Shown piece by piece: positions 53,974 through 64,000 of a DNA stretch of 64,000 bases; positions within the stretch are counted from its first letter, which is position 1; each line of letters starts with the position of its first letter. Origin of the DNA: Neoceratodus forsteri (lineage: Eukaryota > Chordata > Ceratodontiformes > Ceratodontidae); contig CM028132.1 in NCBI GenBank assembly GCA_016271365.2, positions 1,183,567,001-1,183,631,000 on the forward strand, read 5' to 3'. The notes beneath the pieces are model-generated. The model was not told where the DNA came from. It did not search any database and saw nothing but the letters and a program-made list of their open reading frames with translations. A program made the translations under genes and the position numbers.

Positions 53974-56900
53974 TTGTCGGCGGACTCCTTGAATGTTGTT
54001 TCTTTGAATGTAAACCATAACAGGTGCTATAAACGTAGGAACATTACGCTGCAGGCCCTGTATGAAGCTAGGGCTGACATTTGTTTACTTCAAGACAGTC
54101 GTTTGCAATCTGAGTCCGATATTTATCAAGCCCAGAAAGCTTGGCCCTTGGGTATCTCTCAGTGGTCCTTGGGGACAGAACTGTGTATTGGAGTAGGAAT
54201 TCTGTTTTCTGGGCTGGTTACCATTCATAAAGTGCAAGATGTGGACCCGGGGAGGGCATTATTTTTGGACATCTCTTTTCAACAGCGGGACCTTAGAATA
54301 GATGTCATATAGGCACCCCAAACTAAGGCCTTCAAATGTGATTTAGTTCGGCTGATGCACCCATGTTTGCATACCCATAGGAAACTTATTCTGGGGGGAG
54401 ATTTTAATTGCCCTTTGGACCTTGGGGATAAGACGGGTAGGACAACAAAACGTTATTGTGACACGACTGCTTTAACCTCAATCCTACATACAGCAGGGTT
54501 TTTTTTAACTCTAAAAATTGATTAGCATTTTGCCCATAAAAGTGATAAAACATTGTGAAAATGCATAGCACCTGCCTCATTGTGTTTAACAAACATAACA
54601 CTTCTAGAAAACCTATATAAATACTTTATGAACAGTTAGCATTGTCCCAAGAAAAAAACTGCTAATCAATTATTTAAAACCCTGTACAGCTTCTTTGACG
54701 GACTCCTATAGATCCTTACACCAGTTGGATGGTCATACATATCATAGGGGTGACCGTTCCTCCCGGATTGATTATATCTTTCATTCCAAACACTGGACAG
54801 TCCTTACAGCTGACAAACACCCAACAGCCACCTCAGATCACTTAGAATTACATGTCCATTTAGGACAATTGCATACAAATTATACTGGACCAGGGTACTG
54901 GCATCTTAATACCACTATGCTTACAGATGAGACTGTTCAGGCTGAGACACTAGAGCTACTGAAAGCGCGAGCTACCTTTGTTGCCTGGTATAATTCTGTA
55001 GGGGAATGGTGGGTGGAGACCAAACAAGCAGTTAAACTCCTCTTTCAAAGGCAGAGTAAAAGGAAAGGTCGGCAGGAGTACTTTCATTTTTTATCCCTTC
55101 GGAAACAGTTATTCCGACTCATCTCTTTGCATAACACTGAGGGTGTAGACAGATCACAACAAATTGCTGATGCTAAATTGGAAATGAGATCTGCTCTTTA
55201 TAGTAAAGCGAGATCTTTGAAATGGAGCAACTGGCGGGTACTCCGGGTACCAAAACTTCACTGGATAGTTTTCAGGACTGCTCTACGAGGGTCCAGAAAA
55301 AGTCATGGGATGTGGAACGTGACCAAGACAGGGTTGTGAACACAGATTTTCAAGCTATACTGGAAGTTATTTCCGGACATTTGCTGTCTCATTTTGGTAC
55401 TAAGGCTCAGCTGGAGGGAAATCTTACAAATGTTCTACTTAACTTGAGTCTTCCTTACTTGCCACAGGGTGCGGATGCTCTAACTTGCCCGGTGACCGAA
55501 TTGGAAGTTAGACGGGCTATCCTGAACTTAAAAGGTAATACCGCACTGGGTCTGGATGGCCTTGTTCCGCCTTTTATAAAACCTTTGTGGATTTGTTAAC
55601 CCTATTATTAATGGAAACCTTTAACGATATGTTGCTTAATGAGGATTTGCAGGAATGATTGGCACCAGCCTTTTTGATTCTATATAAAAAGGGGGATAGA
55701 CTGCCTCTCTCAAACTGGAGGCCGATCTCCCTACTGAATGTGGATTTTAAATTACTCTCTATGGTTTTATGTCATAGATTGGAGCAAGTTGCCCAAGTTC
55801 TGATTTCCCCACTGCAGTCTTGTGCTATTTCGGGCAGGAGTCTCCATGATAATCTGTATTAGGAAATTTTCACTTGGGGTCACAGGGGTTCATTGCAGGG
55901 TTATGTCTTAGCTTTAGATCAGGAGAAGGTGTTTGATGCTGTTTCTCATGACATTCTTTTTTAGATTTTAAGAGCGTATGGGATTCCACACACCTTTGTG
56001 CAGTAGATACATATTCACTACTCACAGGCTCATTTCTTTCCTCTCATTAATGGTATGGTGGGACGGAAAATCTGTATTAAGAAAGGAGTCAGGCAGGGTT
56101 GCCCCCTTAGCCCCCTGCTCTAACACATTTTACATTGATATATTAGTACGTAAATTGCAGATAGATACAGACATTCAGGGTATGTTGGTTTCCCCTGTTA
56201 CCCTACCCTTGAAGGTTTTGGCATACTCCGATAATCTCTGCATATTTTTGGGACAGGACAGTGACGGACCCATAGCCTTTTCCCTTCTTCAGCTTTATTC
56301 TAAGATAACAGGGGCTAAGATAAATATACAGAAGAGTGTGGCCTTATGGCTAGGAAACGTTCCCCTGGGCTTAGGTGACACTATTGAGACCATCCAGATT
56401 GTGGCAGGTGCCATCATTTTGGAGGTTCATTTTGTCCCTATTGACATGGCTACACTTAATTGGGCTCGTACTTTGACTCTGTGTGAAAACAGAGTATTGA
56501 TGTGGAATAAGATCCAAACTACTAAACTAAAGAGGGTGTCTTTGGCAAAGACCTTTCTTATTCCCCGATTATTGTTTATTGGTATGGTGTTTCCCCCTCC
56601 GGTTCCTTTAGAAACCAAACTTTACAGTATTTTTTTTAAGAACTATTTGGGTAGTAGGCTCAATCCAGTTAAACGCAATATCACATATCGACCTATCTCA
56701 CAAGGGGGTTTGGAGATGGTTAATCCTTTGTTGTATTTGCACGCATTATTTTGTTTTCTTAATATAGTACTGGTCCTGAAATGGGTTGATTAAACTCTGG
56801 GTTCATTGGGAAGCTGATTGGTGGTGGGCGCTGTTACCTCCTTCGTTAAATGCACACTGGACTTTCAAGTTGTCATCTACCTGTTATCCTGATTATGTCA

Positions 56901-57563
56901 TTGTTTCCATGAAGAAAATTAGACTATGGAAAGGTTTACAACAGGATTTACTATCCCTTTGCCTTACCATGGTCTATGAGAAACTTCTATTGCAACATTT
57001 TACGGATGACTTGATATTTTATAAGGGCACTGTGCAGACCTTTTCTCTTACCATCAAACAGCTTTTGGATAATAGAATCCCTAAATATTTGTGGGACACT
57101 AGTTGGCTTGCTGGTCTTGGCAAATTGGGTGTTAAAAACAACAACAAACATAAAAAAACTGGAAGACAAATATTGCACTAGAGACCTCTATAACACTATT
57201 TTGGAGACACAAAAACATCTCTTCTTTGATCGTCCTTATGTTACCTCATTAAGGATTCTCCTGGCACAGACTATACAGGATCATGACTTCCTCAACGTGA
57301 CATATGGTGTTCTAATTCTGGGTTTGTGAACTGGCAATCGGAGGCAGTATTCCTACTGTACATTGCTCCTTCTCTGTGGTCTTCTAAAATATCATATCTG
57401 GCAATTCAGATGTCATTGGACACTACAGCAACATTATATCTCTCAGCAGGAATTAGTGCGAATTGTGTTGGGTCAAGCACAGCTACTGTATAATACTGAG
57501 AAACTCCATCTATCTGCTCCTGCTGTTGCATGGTTATGGTTTCACTGTTTGACTTGGGTGACT
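53974..57563 (+). pseudogene. Tx1 ORF2: APE endonuclease and reverse transcriptase
   Basis: Endonuclease: MSADSLNVVSLNVNHNRCYK, ARADICLLQDSRLQ, LILGGDFNCPLD (54382-54420). A MITE follows, then SLTDSYRSLHQLDGHTYHRG, SSRIDYIFHSKHW and TSDHLELHVHL (54690-54860). RT: NLKGNTALGLDGLVPPFI (55530-55580), LPLSNWRPISLLNVDFKLL (55700-55760), GYVLALDQEKVFDAVSH (about 55900-55950), [13 protein letters not shown] (about 56080-56120) and LAYSDNLCIFLG (about 56216-56250), where the catalytic YADD is YSDN and one Asp is lost. A long C-terminal region continues to 57560. Multiple stops. Confidence 0.85.
54494..54684. mobile_element. 191-bp MITE in the Tx1 endonuclease
   Basis: Ends CAGGGTTTT... and ...AAAACCCTG, with an inner inverted pair TTGATTAGCA / TGCTAATCAA. 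TACAG lies on both sides (54489-54493 and 54685-54689). Taking out the element plus one TACAG restores the Tx1 reading frame (...ILHTA then SLTDSYR...). Non-coding, AT-rich. A 5-bp duplication with a CAGGG end does not fit one superfamily cleanly. Confidence 0.85.
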
Positions 57564-57618
57564 TAAAAAAAAAATAAAAAATGGGTGGTGGATGGGAACC
57601 AAAATAAAAGAAAAAAAA

Positions 57619-57764
57619 TGCATGCACCTGAAATGGAAGACGCTGCACCTCATGGCTTTCTGGGTGCTGAACAAAGAAGACTGCTTTGAGACATTTGATA
57701 TTATAAGATTTTCCCCTGAGTTTCTATATATGCAATTATGTTGACCCTAGTATTGTGTGATTCC
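57619..57764. other. No feature recognised between Tx1 tail and SINE
   Basis: Could be the remainder of the Tx1 3' UTR or unrelated DNA. Contains no motif that decides. Confidence 0.4.
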
Positions 57765-58032
57765 CACAATAACAAAACTTCACCCCTACTCTTTTTGAGA
57801 AGTGCCATGAGATCTTTAACATCCATCTGAACTACCACCAGAACAGGCAGATGGGACCTTGGTTTAACGTCTCATCCAAAAGACGGTACCTCAGGAGTGC
57901 AGCACCCCCCTCATGCTGCACTACAGTGTCAGTATTGGGATTTAACCCAAGTGCCTGGTGTGGGAATAGAACCTACAGCCTTCTGATCTTCCGGCATCAG
58001 AGGCAAGTGTGCAACCTGCTGAGCCACTGACA
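57765..58032 (-). mobile_element. tRNA-derived SINE (minus) with conserved central block
   Basis: GAAGTGCCATGAGATCTTTA, TTTAACGTCTCATCCAAAAG, GTGCAGCACCCCCCTCATGC, then GGGAATAGAACCTACAGCC (reverse B box) and CTGAGCCACTGACAC (reverse tRNA head). From memory this closely resembles a SINE abundant in sharks and reported-type SINEs of coelacanth and lungfish. Not verified by search. It lies between the Tx1 3' end and the PLE. Confidence 0.65.
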
Positions 58033-58035
58033 CTG

Positions 58036-58610
58036 TTTTAACTAAAATTAAACTAAGCGTGTCTCTCTTGCCCATTCAGATCATAAAGCATTCATCAATG
58101 TAGCGTTTCCAGATTTTTATATAGTACTTAAAAATATTTGCATTCCCATCATAGATAAATGCCTCCTCCCATGCCCCCATATAGATATTAGCTAAATTTG
58201 GGGGCGAAAGTAGTGCCAATAGCCGTCCCTTTTTCTTGTACATAAAAACACACCTTCAAACAAAATATAGTTTCCCTCAAGAACAAACCTTGCCAGATCT
58301 ATGATGTAGTGTGTTGGAGTGAGTAAAGGATAGTCTCTAGTGGCCAGGGCTTTGCTGAGCACATCAAGCTCATTCTCGTGGGGAATATTTGAATATAGGG
58401 ATTTTTTTATTAGCTTTAATATGTGGTTTGTGTATTTAACATAGGACTGGAGTAATGGAACTGGTTGTTTGACCAAAAAAAATCCACAAATTTTGATATA
58501 GGTTTAGTAACTGCACCTGTCGATGAAACAGTTGGTCTGCCTGGGACTGGTATAGTTTTTTCTGGACTTCTGGACACAAATAAAATGCTGGTCTCTTGGC
58601 GCATTTAACT
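58036..58610 (-). pseudogene. PLE reverse transcriptase, 5' part
   Basis: ILKLIKKSLYSNIPHENELD is the PLE RT 'LYTNIPHEEG' block (A motif region). LARFVLEGNYILFEGVFLC and the following frame match the block before the GTAMG motif. A different frame gives NIYMGAWEEAFIYDGNANIF, then WKRYIDECF, where the family has YIDD (58090-58110). The second catalytic Asp is therefore Glu here. Frameshifts present. Confidence 0.8.
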
Positions 58611-58623
58611 GTCAAAAATTCTG

Positions 58624-59815
58624 TGAGTGGTCGCTAGCACCAGATGTTGTGAAATCACTGTTCGACAAGTGGGGCACTTCAGATATGGACCATTTGGCAT
58701 CTTCAGCCAATGCCAGACTTCCTTGGCTCTGTTTCAGAAATCCAGGACCTAGCATTTTCTGTCAGATGCATTCAGACTGCCATGGTACAATCTTTTTCTG
58801 TATGCATTCTCTGCAATCCCTTTCATTCAGAGAGTGCTGTTCAAGCTGGAGGCACATGGGGACAAGATAATCCTAGTGGCCCCCTGCTAGTCTTGGCAGA
58901 TATGGTTTTCTCTGTTGAAGCAACTGTCAGTCAACAAACCAAGAATTCTGCCACTCCAGATGGACTTATTGAGCAAAGCTCAGGGCCACGTAGGGCACCC
59001 CAGCCTGTGCTCCCTTCAACGTCAGGTCTTGATCCTAAAGAGATAGACGTGAACAGGTTTAAAACATCTCAGGAGAGTCTCTTGAATAGTCTTGTATGTG
59101 CATCCTGCACATGAGGCCCCCCATTAGGAAGCCGGTGGCTGCTTGGGACTTCAGTCTGGTGCTGGATATGCTCACTTGCAAACCCTTTGAACCTACTGCT
59201 AGTGTGACATGAAATGTCTCACTTGGAAAGCAGCATTTCTGGTGGCCATCACTTCTGCACGCAGAGTGAATGAAATCCATGCTTTGGCCACAGATCCGCC
59301 TTATACGGTTTTCCATAAAGACAGGACAGTGCTCTGTGCACAGCTTAAGTTTCTACCCAAAGCAGTGTCACAGTTCCAGCTCAGTCCATCTCTGATTCTG
59401 CCTACCTACATTGCCAACTTCCAGAATGAGGGAGAAAGGATTCTCCACTCACTGGATGTTAAAAGGGTCTTTAGATTTTACCTGGACAGGACTAAGGACT
59501 ACAGACAGGCAAAGCAGCTGTCTCTTTCAACCCCTATTGAAAGAGACAGCCTGTCACAAACAAGTGCATTTCAGCCTGGATTGCAAAGACCCCTCACTAC
59601 TGCTGTGCCATGGCAAAGGTAAAACGAGAGGGCAAGATACATACCCACTCCAGCAAAAGGGTAGACACTTCCTTGGCAGAAATACACTCGGTGCTGATTG
59701 CAGATATATGCAGGGCTGCAGCTTGGAGTACACTGCATACCTTCACCAAGCACTATTGCCTGGATGTCCAGCCAGGCAGCACGCCACCTTTTGCAGGACA
59801 ATTCTGAATGGATTA
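58624..59815 (+). pseudogene. DIRS tyrosine recombinase
   Basis: N-terminal region SLFDKWGTSDMDHLASSANA (58649-58720). The catalytic domain opens LTWKAAFLVAITSARRVNEI, carrying the first catalytic Arg (59215-59275). After a frameshift near 59620, HTHSSKRVDTSLAEIHSVL has the HxxR-like box, and ICRAAAWSTLHTFTKHYCLD has the end with the nucleophile Tyr (59700-59765). DIRS elements use this enzyme to insert a circular cDNA instead of an integrase or endonuclease. The residues look conserved but the frame is broken at least three times. Confidence 0.85.
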
Positions 59816-60360
59816 TTATCCTGAAGTGAGCACTGAGCTCCAGCCTCCTTAGTCCGGGGGACTTTCTTTCTCAGAGCTCGGTACTCTGACCCTTTAGTGG
59901 TAATGTATGGAGAAGATTGATTCTTGGACTATATGAAACTTACGTACTTAACATTTGATCTTCCTGAAAATCTTCTCCATAAGTTACCATGCCCACCCAC
60001 CATCCCCTGGACTCACTCCAGTATTGTTGTGTTGTTCTTCACCTCTTTTGGTTTGGGTTGTAAAGACACTGTGTTACTACTGGATTGGTGGCCCTTGTTA
60101 CATGGGCTACCATGGGCTATCTTATGCCTTTGGGTTAAGTACATAGTTCACTCATTAGGTTTATGCTGCTTACCTCCTTGGTAAAAAAAAGTACTGAGGC
60201 AGTTAGGGGCTGCTGCGGCTGTCTACCAGCGGGTGTGTGCACTGACAAGTAATGCCACCAGCCCCCTACAAAAATGTTCTGGCTCCCACGAGGTCCTACC
60301 GCCTCTGGCTCTGACCCATTAGGGGGAATCTATGGAGGAGATATTCAGGAAGATCAACAG
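59816..60360 (+). repeat. DIRS 3' non-coding region
   Basis: Follows the recombinase stop. No coding motif. It should contain the 3' inverted terminal repeat and internal complementary region of a DIRS, but with the 5' end missing these cannot be paired. The right edge is set where CR1-like sequence begins. Confidence 0.45.
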
Positions 60361-60374
60361 TTACTTTAAATATG

Positions 60375-60900
60375 TAACTTTCATTTCTGGAGTCCACACC
60401 TGAGAAAAACCTGGGACAGGCTGGAGGGTGCACAGAGAAAGGACCACCAAGAAGATCTAAGGGCAGCAGAGTAAGGCATATGTGGAACGACTCAAGGACC
60501 TCAATATGTACTTGCTGAAGGAGGGAAGGGAGAGGGGAGGGACCTATTAGAAACATGTACATTTCTTAGAGGGATAAATAGTGTGGATAGAGGGGAGCTG
60601 TTCTCCAGGAACAAAAATACTGTAGCTAGGGAACATGAGTGGAGATGCAGGAAGGGGGAGGGGGTTAAGAAAGATGCAAGAAAGTTCTTTATGGAGAAGG
60701 ATGCAGGAGCAGTGGAAGAGCCTCCCAAGGAGGTGGTGGAGGCAGGGTGAACCTGTGATTTCAAGGTGAGGTGGAACAGATATGGTGGGGCTAGTATGGA
60801 CCAAGGGTGCAACACAAGGGGATGAGGGCTAGTCTGGTAAGGCATCAGGCCTGTGGGACTTCACATAGTTTTTTCTGCCATCACCTTTTTTTGAATCTGT
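60375..60900 (+). mobile_element. CR1 LINE copy E (plus), 3' end only
   Basis: FWSPHLRKTWDRLEGAQRK (60380-60440), TFLRGINSVDRGELFSRNK and ARKFFMEKDAGAVEEPPKEV (60560-60745) are the CR1 ORF2 C-terminus in more than one frame. Then GCCTGTGGGACTTCACATAG and TTTTTTCTGCCATCACC, a CR1-like 3' end as in copy C near 18320. The junction with the DIRS 3' end at about 60370 shows no duplication. Confidence 0.75.
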
Positions 60901-62084
60901 GTGCTACTAAGCCTTGACAAAATAAAAAGCTAAGCCTTTTATAGAGGGTCTGAGACCGCAAGAAGAAAAAACAAACCAGCTACTGTAACAGTCGACATCA
61001 GCTGAACTAAGTTATGTAACAATCCTCAAAACGTGACTGTTGAATCATTCCAAGGCATGTTACTAATGGGCGTTTGCATGAAAACAGGACTTTTACCCCT
61101 GAGAATTCCATCTGCTCCAGATGAATATTCCCTGGATTAGGACACGTTCCTCTAGTTGTGTGACTGTAAACTACAGTCTAGTTAGTTATAGGCTATTATT
61201 AAGGATATCTTAATAGAACAGTTGACAAAGCTCAGGATAGCAGGTGATTGCAAAATGTGTTTTTTTTTGGGGGAGGTCTTGTCATACAAATATTATACTT
61301 CTGTAATGGCGTAGCAGGAGGGATTGATCATGGAGGCCTTTGATTTAGTGTGTTTAGACTTAAGTAACATTTTTGTAAAGGGCTACACAGGAGGCTGATA
61401 ACTAAGGGGTGGGAAAAACTTTTATTATGGATTAAATAGTAGATAATTAAAATATTTTGGAGTGTGGTGGCAGGAGGCCTGGAACAATGTCTTCACCTCA
61501 GTTGCATGTAAAATTCTTTTATGTATGGGTTTGTAAAATATTTGCTTCTCCATGTCATGCTACTTGCAAAAAGGGTTACATTATGGTGTTATGGAGATCG
61601 CGTCAATTAAGGTTGTTAATATCTGATGGGGAGGGGGATCGTTGAGCCTCTCTTCTGAAATAAAAGACAGTATAGGTGGACTCATCTGCTGTTCCCATAT
61701 GAATGGGCAGCTTAACTTTTTTTTACCTCATGGAGGAGCAACTCCAAGACCAGTTAAAACTGGCTGCTGACTGAATCGAGGCGATTGGATGTTACTGAAA
61801 AAAAAAAATCAAGCCAATTGCCTATGGTGATATCATGTCCCAGACCTGCAGCATTATGGGACCTCATGGCATGCTTTAGGTAGGGTGCACAGGCAAGGGA
61901 GTCAGGGACATTTGTCTTTCTCTTTTCTGCACTTGGAAGGTCTGGAATCCACCCAGAGAAAGTTTTGTGAATCAGAGATGCCCTTTCCAATCGGTTGAGT
62001 GGTCTCTTCTGGACCTAATTCTGAGAAGATGATCTTGTCTAAGAAAGCCCTTGTGGCAGGGGTAAATTGGACAGGAGCCCACTG
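60901..62084. other. No gene recognised; repeat-poor
   Basis: No transposon motif and no convincing ORF. Portions such as 60990-61160 have even base composition with octamer-like GGCGTTTGCATGAAAAC. They could be unique or conserved non-coding DNA. Confidence 0.4.
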
Positions 62085-62235
62085 GAACTCAGTTCCACCA
62101 CCTCATAAAATATTGTACGACAGTTCCACCACCTCTGTCATCTTTCTTCATTGACTAATGTAGGAGAGTACCACAACCTTAGATATAACAGTTCCACCAC
62201 CTAGAAATGTAGATGTGAGAGTTCCCCAACCTAAA
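62085..62235. repeat. Short-motif repeat: CAGTTCCACCACCT
   Basis: CAGTTCCACCACCTC (about 62090), CAGTTCCACCACCTC (62120), GAGAGTACCACAACCTT (62164), CAGTTCCACCACCTA (62189) and GAGAGTTCCCCAACCT (62217) recur every 25-45 bp over about 150 bp. Preceded by GGCAGGGGTAAATTGGACAG. May be the end of a DNA transposon or an expanded minisatellite. Confidence 0.5.
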
Positions 62236-62265
62236 CATTTCCAGTTTAACCACTGGCTTGAGGAG

Positions 62266-62690
62266 GCTGGCCTGTTGGCACAGGGGTCTCACTACTGTTT
62301 GTGATGCTAGTGACTCATGTTCAGAAATTAGCACTGGCTGTTGGGGACTGGCTGGAGGAGAAAGGACTAAGCCTCCCAAGGACTGCTTTCCTTCCACTGG
62401 AGAGGGAAGGGGTGATCAGTGCTCCCACTGCTTATCTGCCACTTGGTGGAGACCAAGTGAAAGCACAGCTGAGAGCGCAGAACAGGGAGGGGTAGCTGCT
62501 GAATGCATGGCCCGCGTGCCTGCCATTTGCACACATGCATGCTTGCAGCATTGTACTGTGGCACCCCTTGGGACAAAACCAGGAGGATGGATGAAAAAGC
62601 TTGGTAAGACCATAGCGGCACTTCCCATAGGCTCTTATATGGCCAGCACGACAGGCCTTAACCGGTAATTCTGTGGAAGGTCTGTGGTGG
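62266..62690 (+). mobile_element. tRNA-Leu-like SINE, copy g (plus), diverged
   Basis: GGCTGGCCTGTTGGCACAGG (head), then GTTGGGGACTGGCTGGAGGA, CCTCCCAAGGACTGCTTTCC and AGAGGGAAGGGG follow the order of the other copies (GGGAT..GGCAG.., CATCCGGAGGACTGC, CTCTC..GGGG). Much more diverged, without a clear duplication. The 3' edge is uncertain. Confidence 0.45.
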
Positions 62691-63274
62691 GGCTGGAGGA
62701 GTGGGTGCCATTGGCAGAACTGGGAAAAGAAAACTTTTGATTTAAGAAAAGAAAAAGCCATTGAGGTAAGACATATCTAGAATTTATTTTAGTAAGTCTT
62801 TTGTTTGTAATTCTTTCATATAAAAACTTTATTTTGATTTGCCTGTTGGGTTTTGTATTTCCCAATTTATCAGTATACATTTAATGCATCTGTGATTGTG
62901 CAGTATGAAGAGGTACAGGTAGTTCTTGTTACTTGAAAATTCAGGGTTCTATTTCAAAGATCCCCTACCATGGTAAAAGTGAGGCTGTTTCTACAACAGT
63001 GGCATCTTCAGGTGTGCCCGAAATGATCTGAGGTTCCTCTGTTCAGAGGCATGGTTCTGTATGAGTTGGGCAGTAAAGTGTACCAGGAAAAGAACAGCCC
63101 TGTGGTACATTCACAACAGGCTGGTGGCAGCACAGGTGTAATGTGTCAAGCCAGTTGTCAGCCAGGTGCACTATGGCATGGGCTAAAGTCAGACAAGAAG
63201 ACACTGACTGGTGGGGCATTTAAGCAAGGCGCGTATGGGGTGGAGACTACTCAGTATGTCAATGAGGCTGTCCT
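62691..63274. other. No gene recognised
   Basis: AT-rich at 62780-62900, then mixed sequence. No transposon or gene motif. Confidence 0.4.
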
Positions 63275-63960
63275 GGGCTTATTTATTTATTTAAAAGTTT
63301 AACCAGGAAATACTTACTGAGCTTATAACAGCTAATTTCCAGATGTATCCTGGTGGAGAGGCGAGAAGGAGATAGCTAAACAATATAATTGTTAAAAATA
63401 CAAGAAATCAAATACAGTGATATAGAATTTCAGGCAGAATCATAAATATTAGAGGGAAATTAGTAGTGAATGCAATTAGAAAATACAACAATCTCTTATA
63501 TGTAAAGAAGGGAAAAAACAGTGAAACAGCGTGAACAGGGCAAAAACTAGAGAAGGGAAGTAAGAAGAGGACAACCAGTAACAAGTAATGAGGGGGAACA
63601 AGAGGAAAGGGTCATAAACATTTGCAGGAAAAATAACAAAAGTCATAAAGAAGAGACTTCAGGGAGGAAGGAGAAGAGGCAGAATAAATAGAAATGGGAA
63701 GAGAGGACCAAAATTTAGGAAAGCGTTAAGAAAACGCAGATAGACCAACAGTAGATTTTCCAGAAGGAAGAGAGAGAGAATGGGAAGTAGTATTGTGGAG
63801 AGGGTAGGAGGAAGGAGGAGGAGGGGATAGGAGGGATCTGAGATAAGAGAGGAAAGGGAGCCAAACCAGAATTTGGATAAAAAAAGAGACATAATGGGAA
63901 AGATGCCTAGCTTAGCTTGGCTTAGGGTTCTATGTGATAAAGGCAAGTATTAAATCTCAC
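63275..63960 (-). repeat. LINE-like 3' UTR (minus)
   Basis: Starts CTTATTTATTTATTTAAAAG and TTTAACCAGGAAATACTTAC. The reverse complement reads 'aagtatttcctggttaaac...aaataaataaata', a LINE or SINE tail of L2 style. The purine-rich stretch that follows (63480-63850) looks like a LINE 3' UTR. No coding part lies within the window. Confidence 0.45.
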
Positions 63961-64000
63961 CGACCAAAAGACTGCCCCATGTCCAAACAGCGATCAACAT

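Larger units (their letters stand above)
48816..57618 (+). mobile_element. Tx1-like LINE (plus), split by an L1 and a MITE
   Basis: ORF1 (49052-53888) and ORF2 (53974-57563), ending in an A-rich stretch (57565-57618). Inserted in the PLE between its YIDE box and its FTYT segment. The left edge is a T-rich tract (48820-48860), so the exact 5' end and any duplication are unclear. Removing 50263-52938 and 54494-54689 restores collinear Tx1 coding. Confidence 0.8.
47086..58623 (-). mobile_element. Penelope-like element (minus), 5'-truncated, interrupted by Tx1
   Basis: Two parts: 47086-48815 (end of RT, GIY-YIG endonuclease, 3' region) and about 58036-58623 (RT). An 11-bp duplication TGAGTGGTC(A/G)C at 47075-47085 and 58624-58634 marks insertion into the DIRS. 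The coding parts meet in the right order across the inner insertion. The 5' part of the RT ORF is missing. Confidence 0.8.
45653..60360 (+). mobile_element. DIRS-type tyrosine-recombinase retrotransposon, split by nested insertions
   Basis: The left part 45653-47085 (RT and RNase H) and right part 58624-60360 (recombinase and 3' end) are one element interrupted by a PLE. The protein phrase breaks at ...EWS in the left part and resumes at CEWSLAPDVVKSLFDKWG in the right part. TGAGTGGTC plus two bases is duplicated at the break (47075-47085 and 58624-58634). The gag-like ORF and 5' inverted terminal repeat are absent (5'-truncated). Confidence 0.85.

Overview
This window is vertebrate genomic DNA. 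Every coding signal I can recognise belongs to a transposable element. I see no host protein-coding gene, no rRNA or functional tRNA gene and no CRISPR array. The element mix is five CR1 copies (four keep RT sequence, and in three of those an ORF1 with an SGNH-esterase domain is recognisable), L2, two or three L1-like LINEs, a Tx1-like LINE, a further LINE family called 'LINE X' here, a DIRS tyrosine-recombinase retrotransposon, a Penelope-like element (PLE), CORE/MIR-like SINEs and several small DNA transposons. DIRS, PLE, Tx1 and active-looking CR1/L2 together point to a large lobe-finned or amphibian-type genome (lungfish, caecilian, salamander or coelacanth grade) rather than a mammal or bird. 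The species cannot be fixed from sequence alone.

Layout. 1-3.6 kb: CR1 copy A (minus), internally deleted. 3.7-7.2 kb: a 316-bp MITE, a LINE X 3' end, and a palindrome-bearing long repeat 'R'. 7.2-11.7 kb: CR1 copy B (minus), split by a tRNA-Leu-like SINE and a CORE-SINE. 12.2-18.3 kb: CR1 copy C (plus), carrying two SINEs, a hairpin-rich insert and a LINE X 3' end. 19.4-21.8 kb: CR1 copy D (minus), bracketed by a 44-bp duplication. 22.0-23.9 kb: a SINE and a truncated L1 inserted at the same site. 25.06-31.48 kb: an apparently full-length L1-like element (minus) with a 15-bp target-site duplication. 31.8-33.5 kb: arrays of palindromic (foldback) units. 33.7-40.1 kb: a second R repeat, split by a near full-length L2 plus an inverted SINE. 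40.3-41.0 kb: a MIR-like SINE split by another SINE. 41.05-41.86 kb: repeat-poor DNA resembling a conserved non-coding element. 44.0-45.65 kb: LINE X (minus).

45.65-60.36 kb is a five-level nest. A DIRS element (plus) is interrupted by a PLE (minus). The PLE is interrupted by a Tx1-like LINE (plus), and the Tx1 is interrupted by a 5'-truncated L1 (plus) and by a 191-bp MITE. Duplications at three of these junctions, and the resumption of reading frames across them, give the insertion order. The minus-strand 3' region of the PLE contains a hammerhead-ribozyme-like fold. The last 3.6 kb holds a CR1 3' end, a short-motif repeat, an old SINE copy and a LINE-like 3' UTR.

Nearly all element genes carry frameshifts or stops, so I treat them as pseudogenes. 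Family names rest on motifs and remembered family features, not on a database search. Element edges are approximate unless a duplication is quoted.
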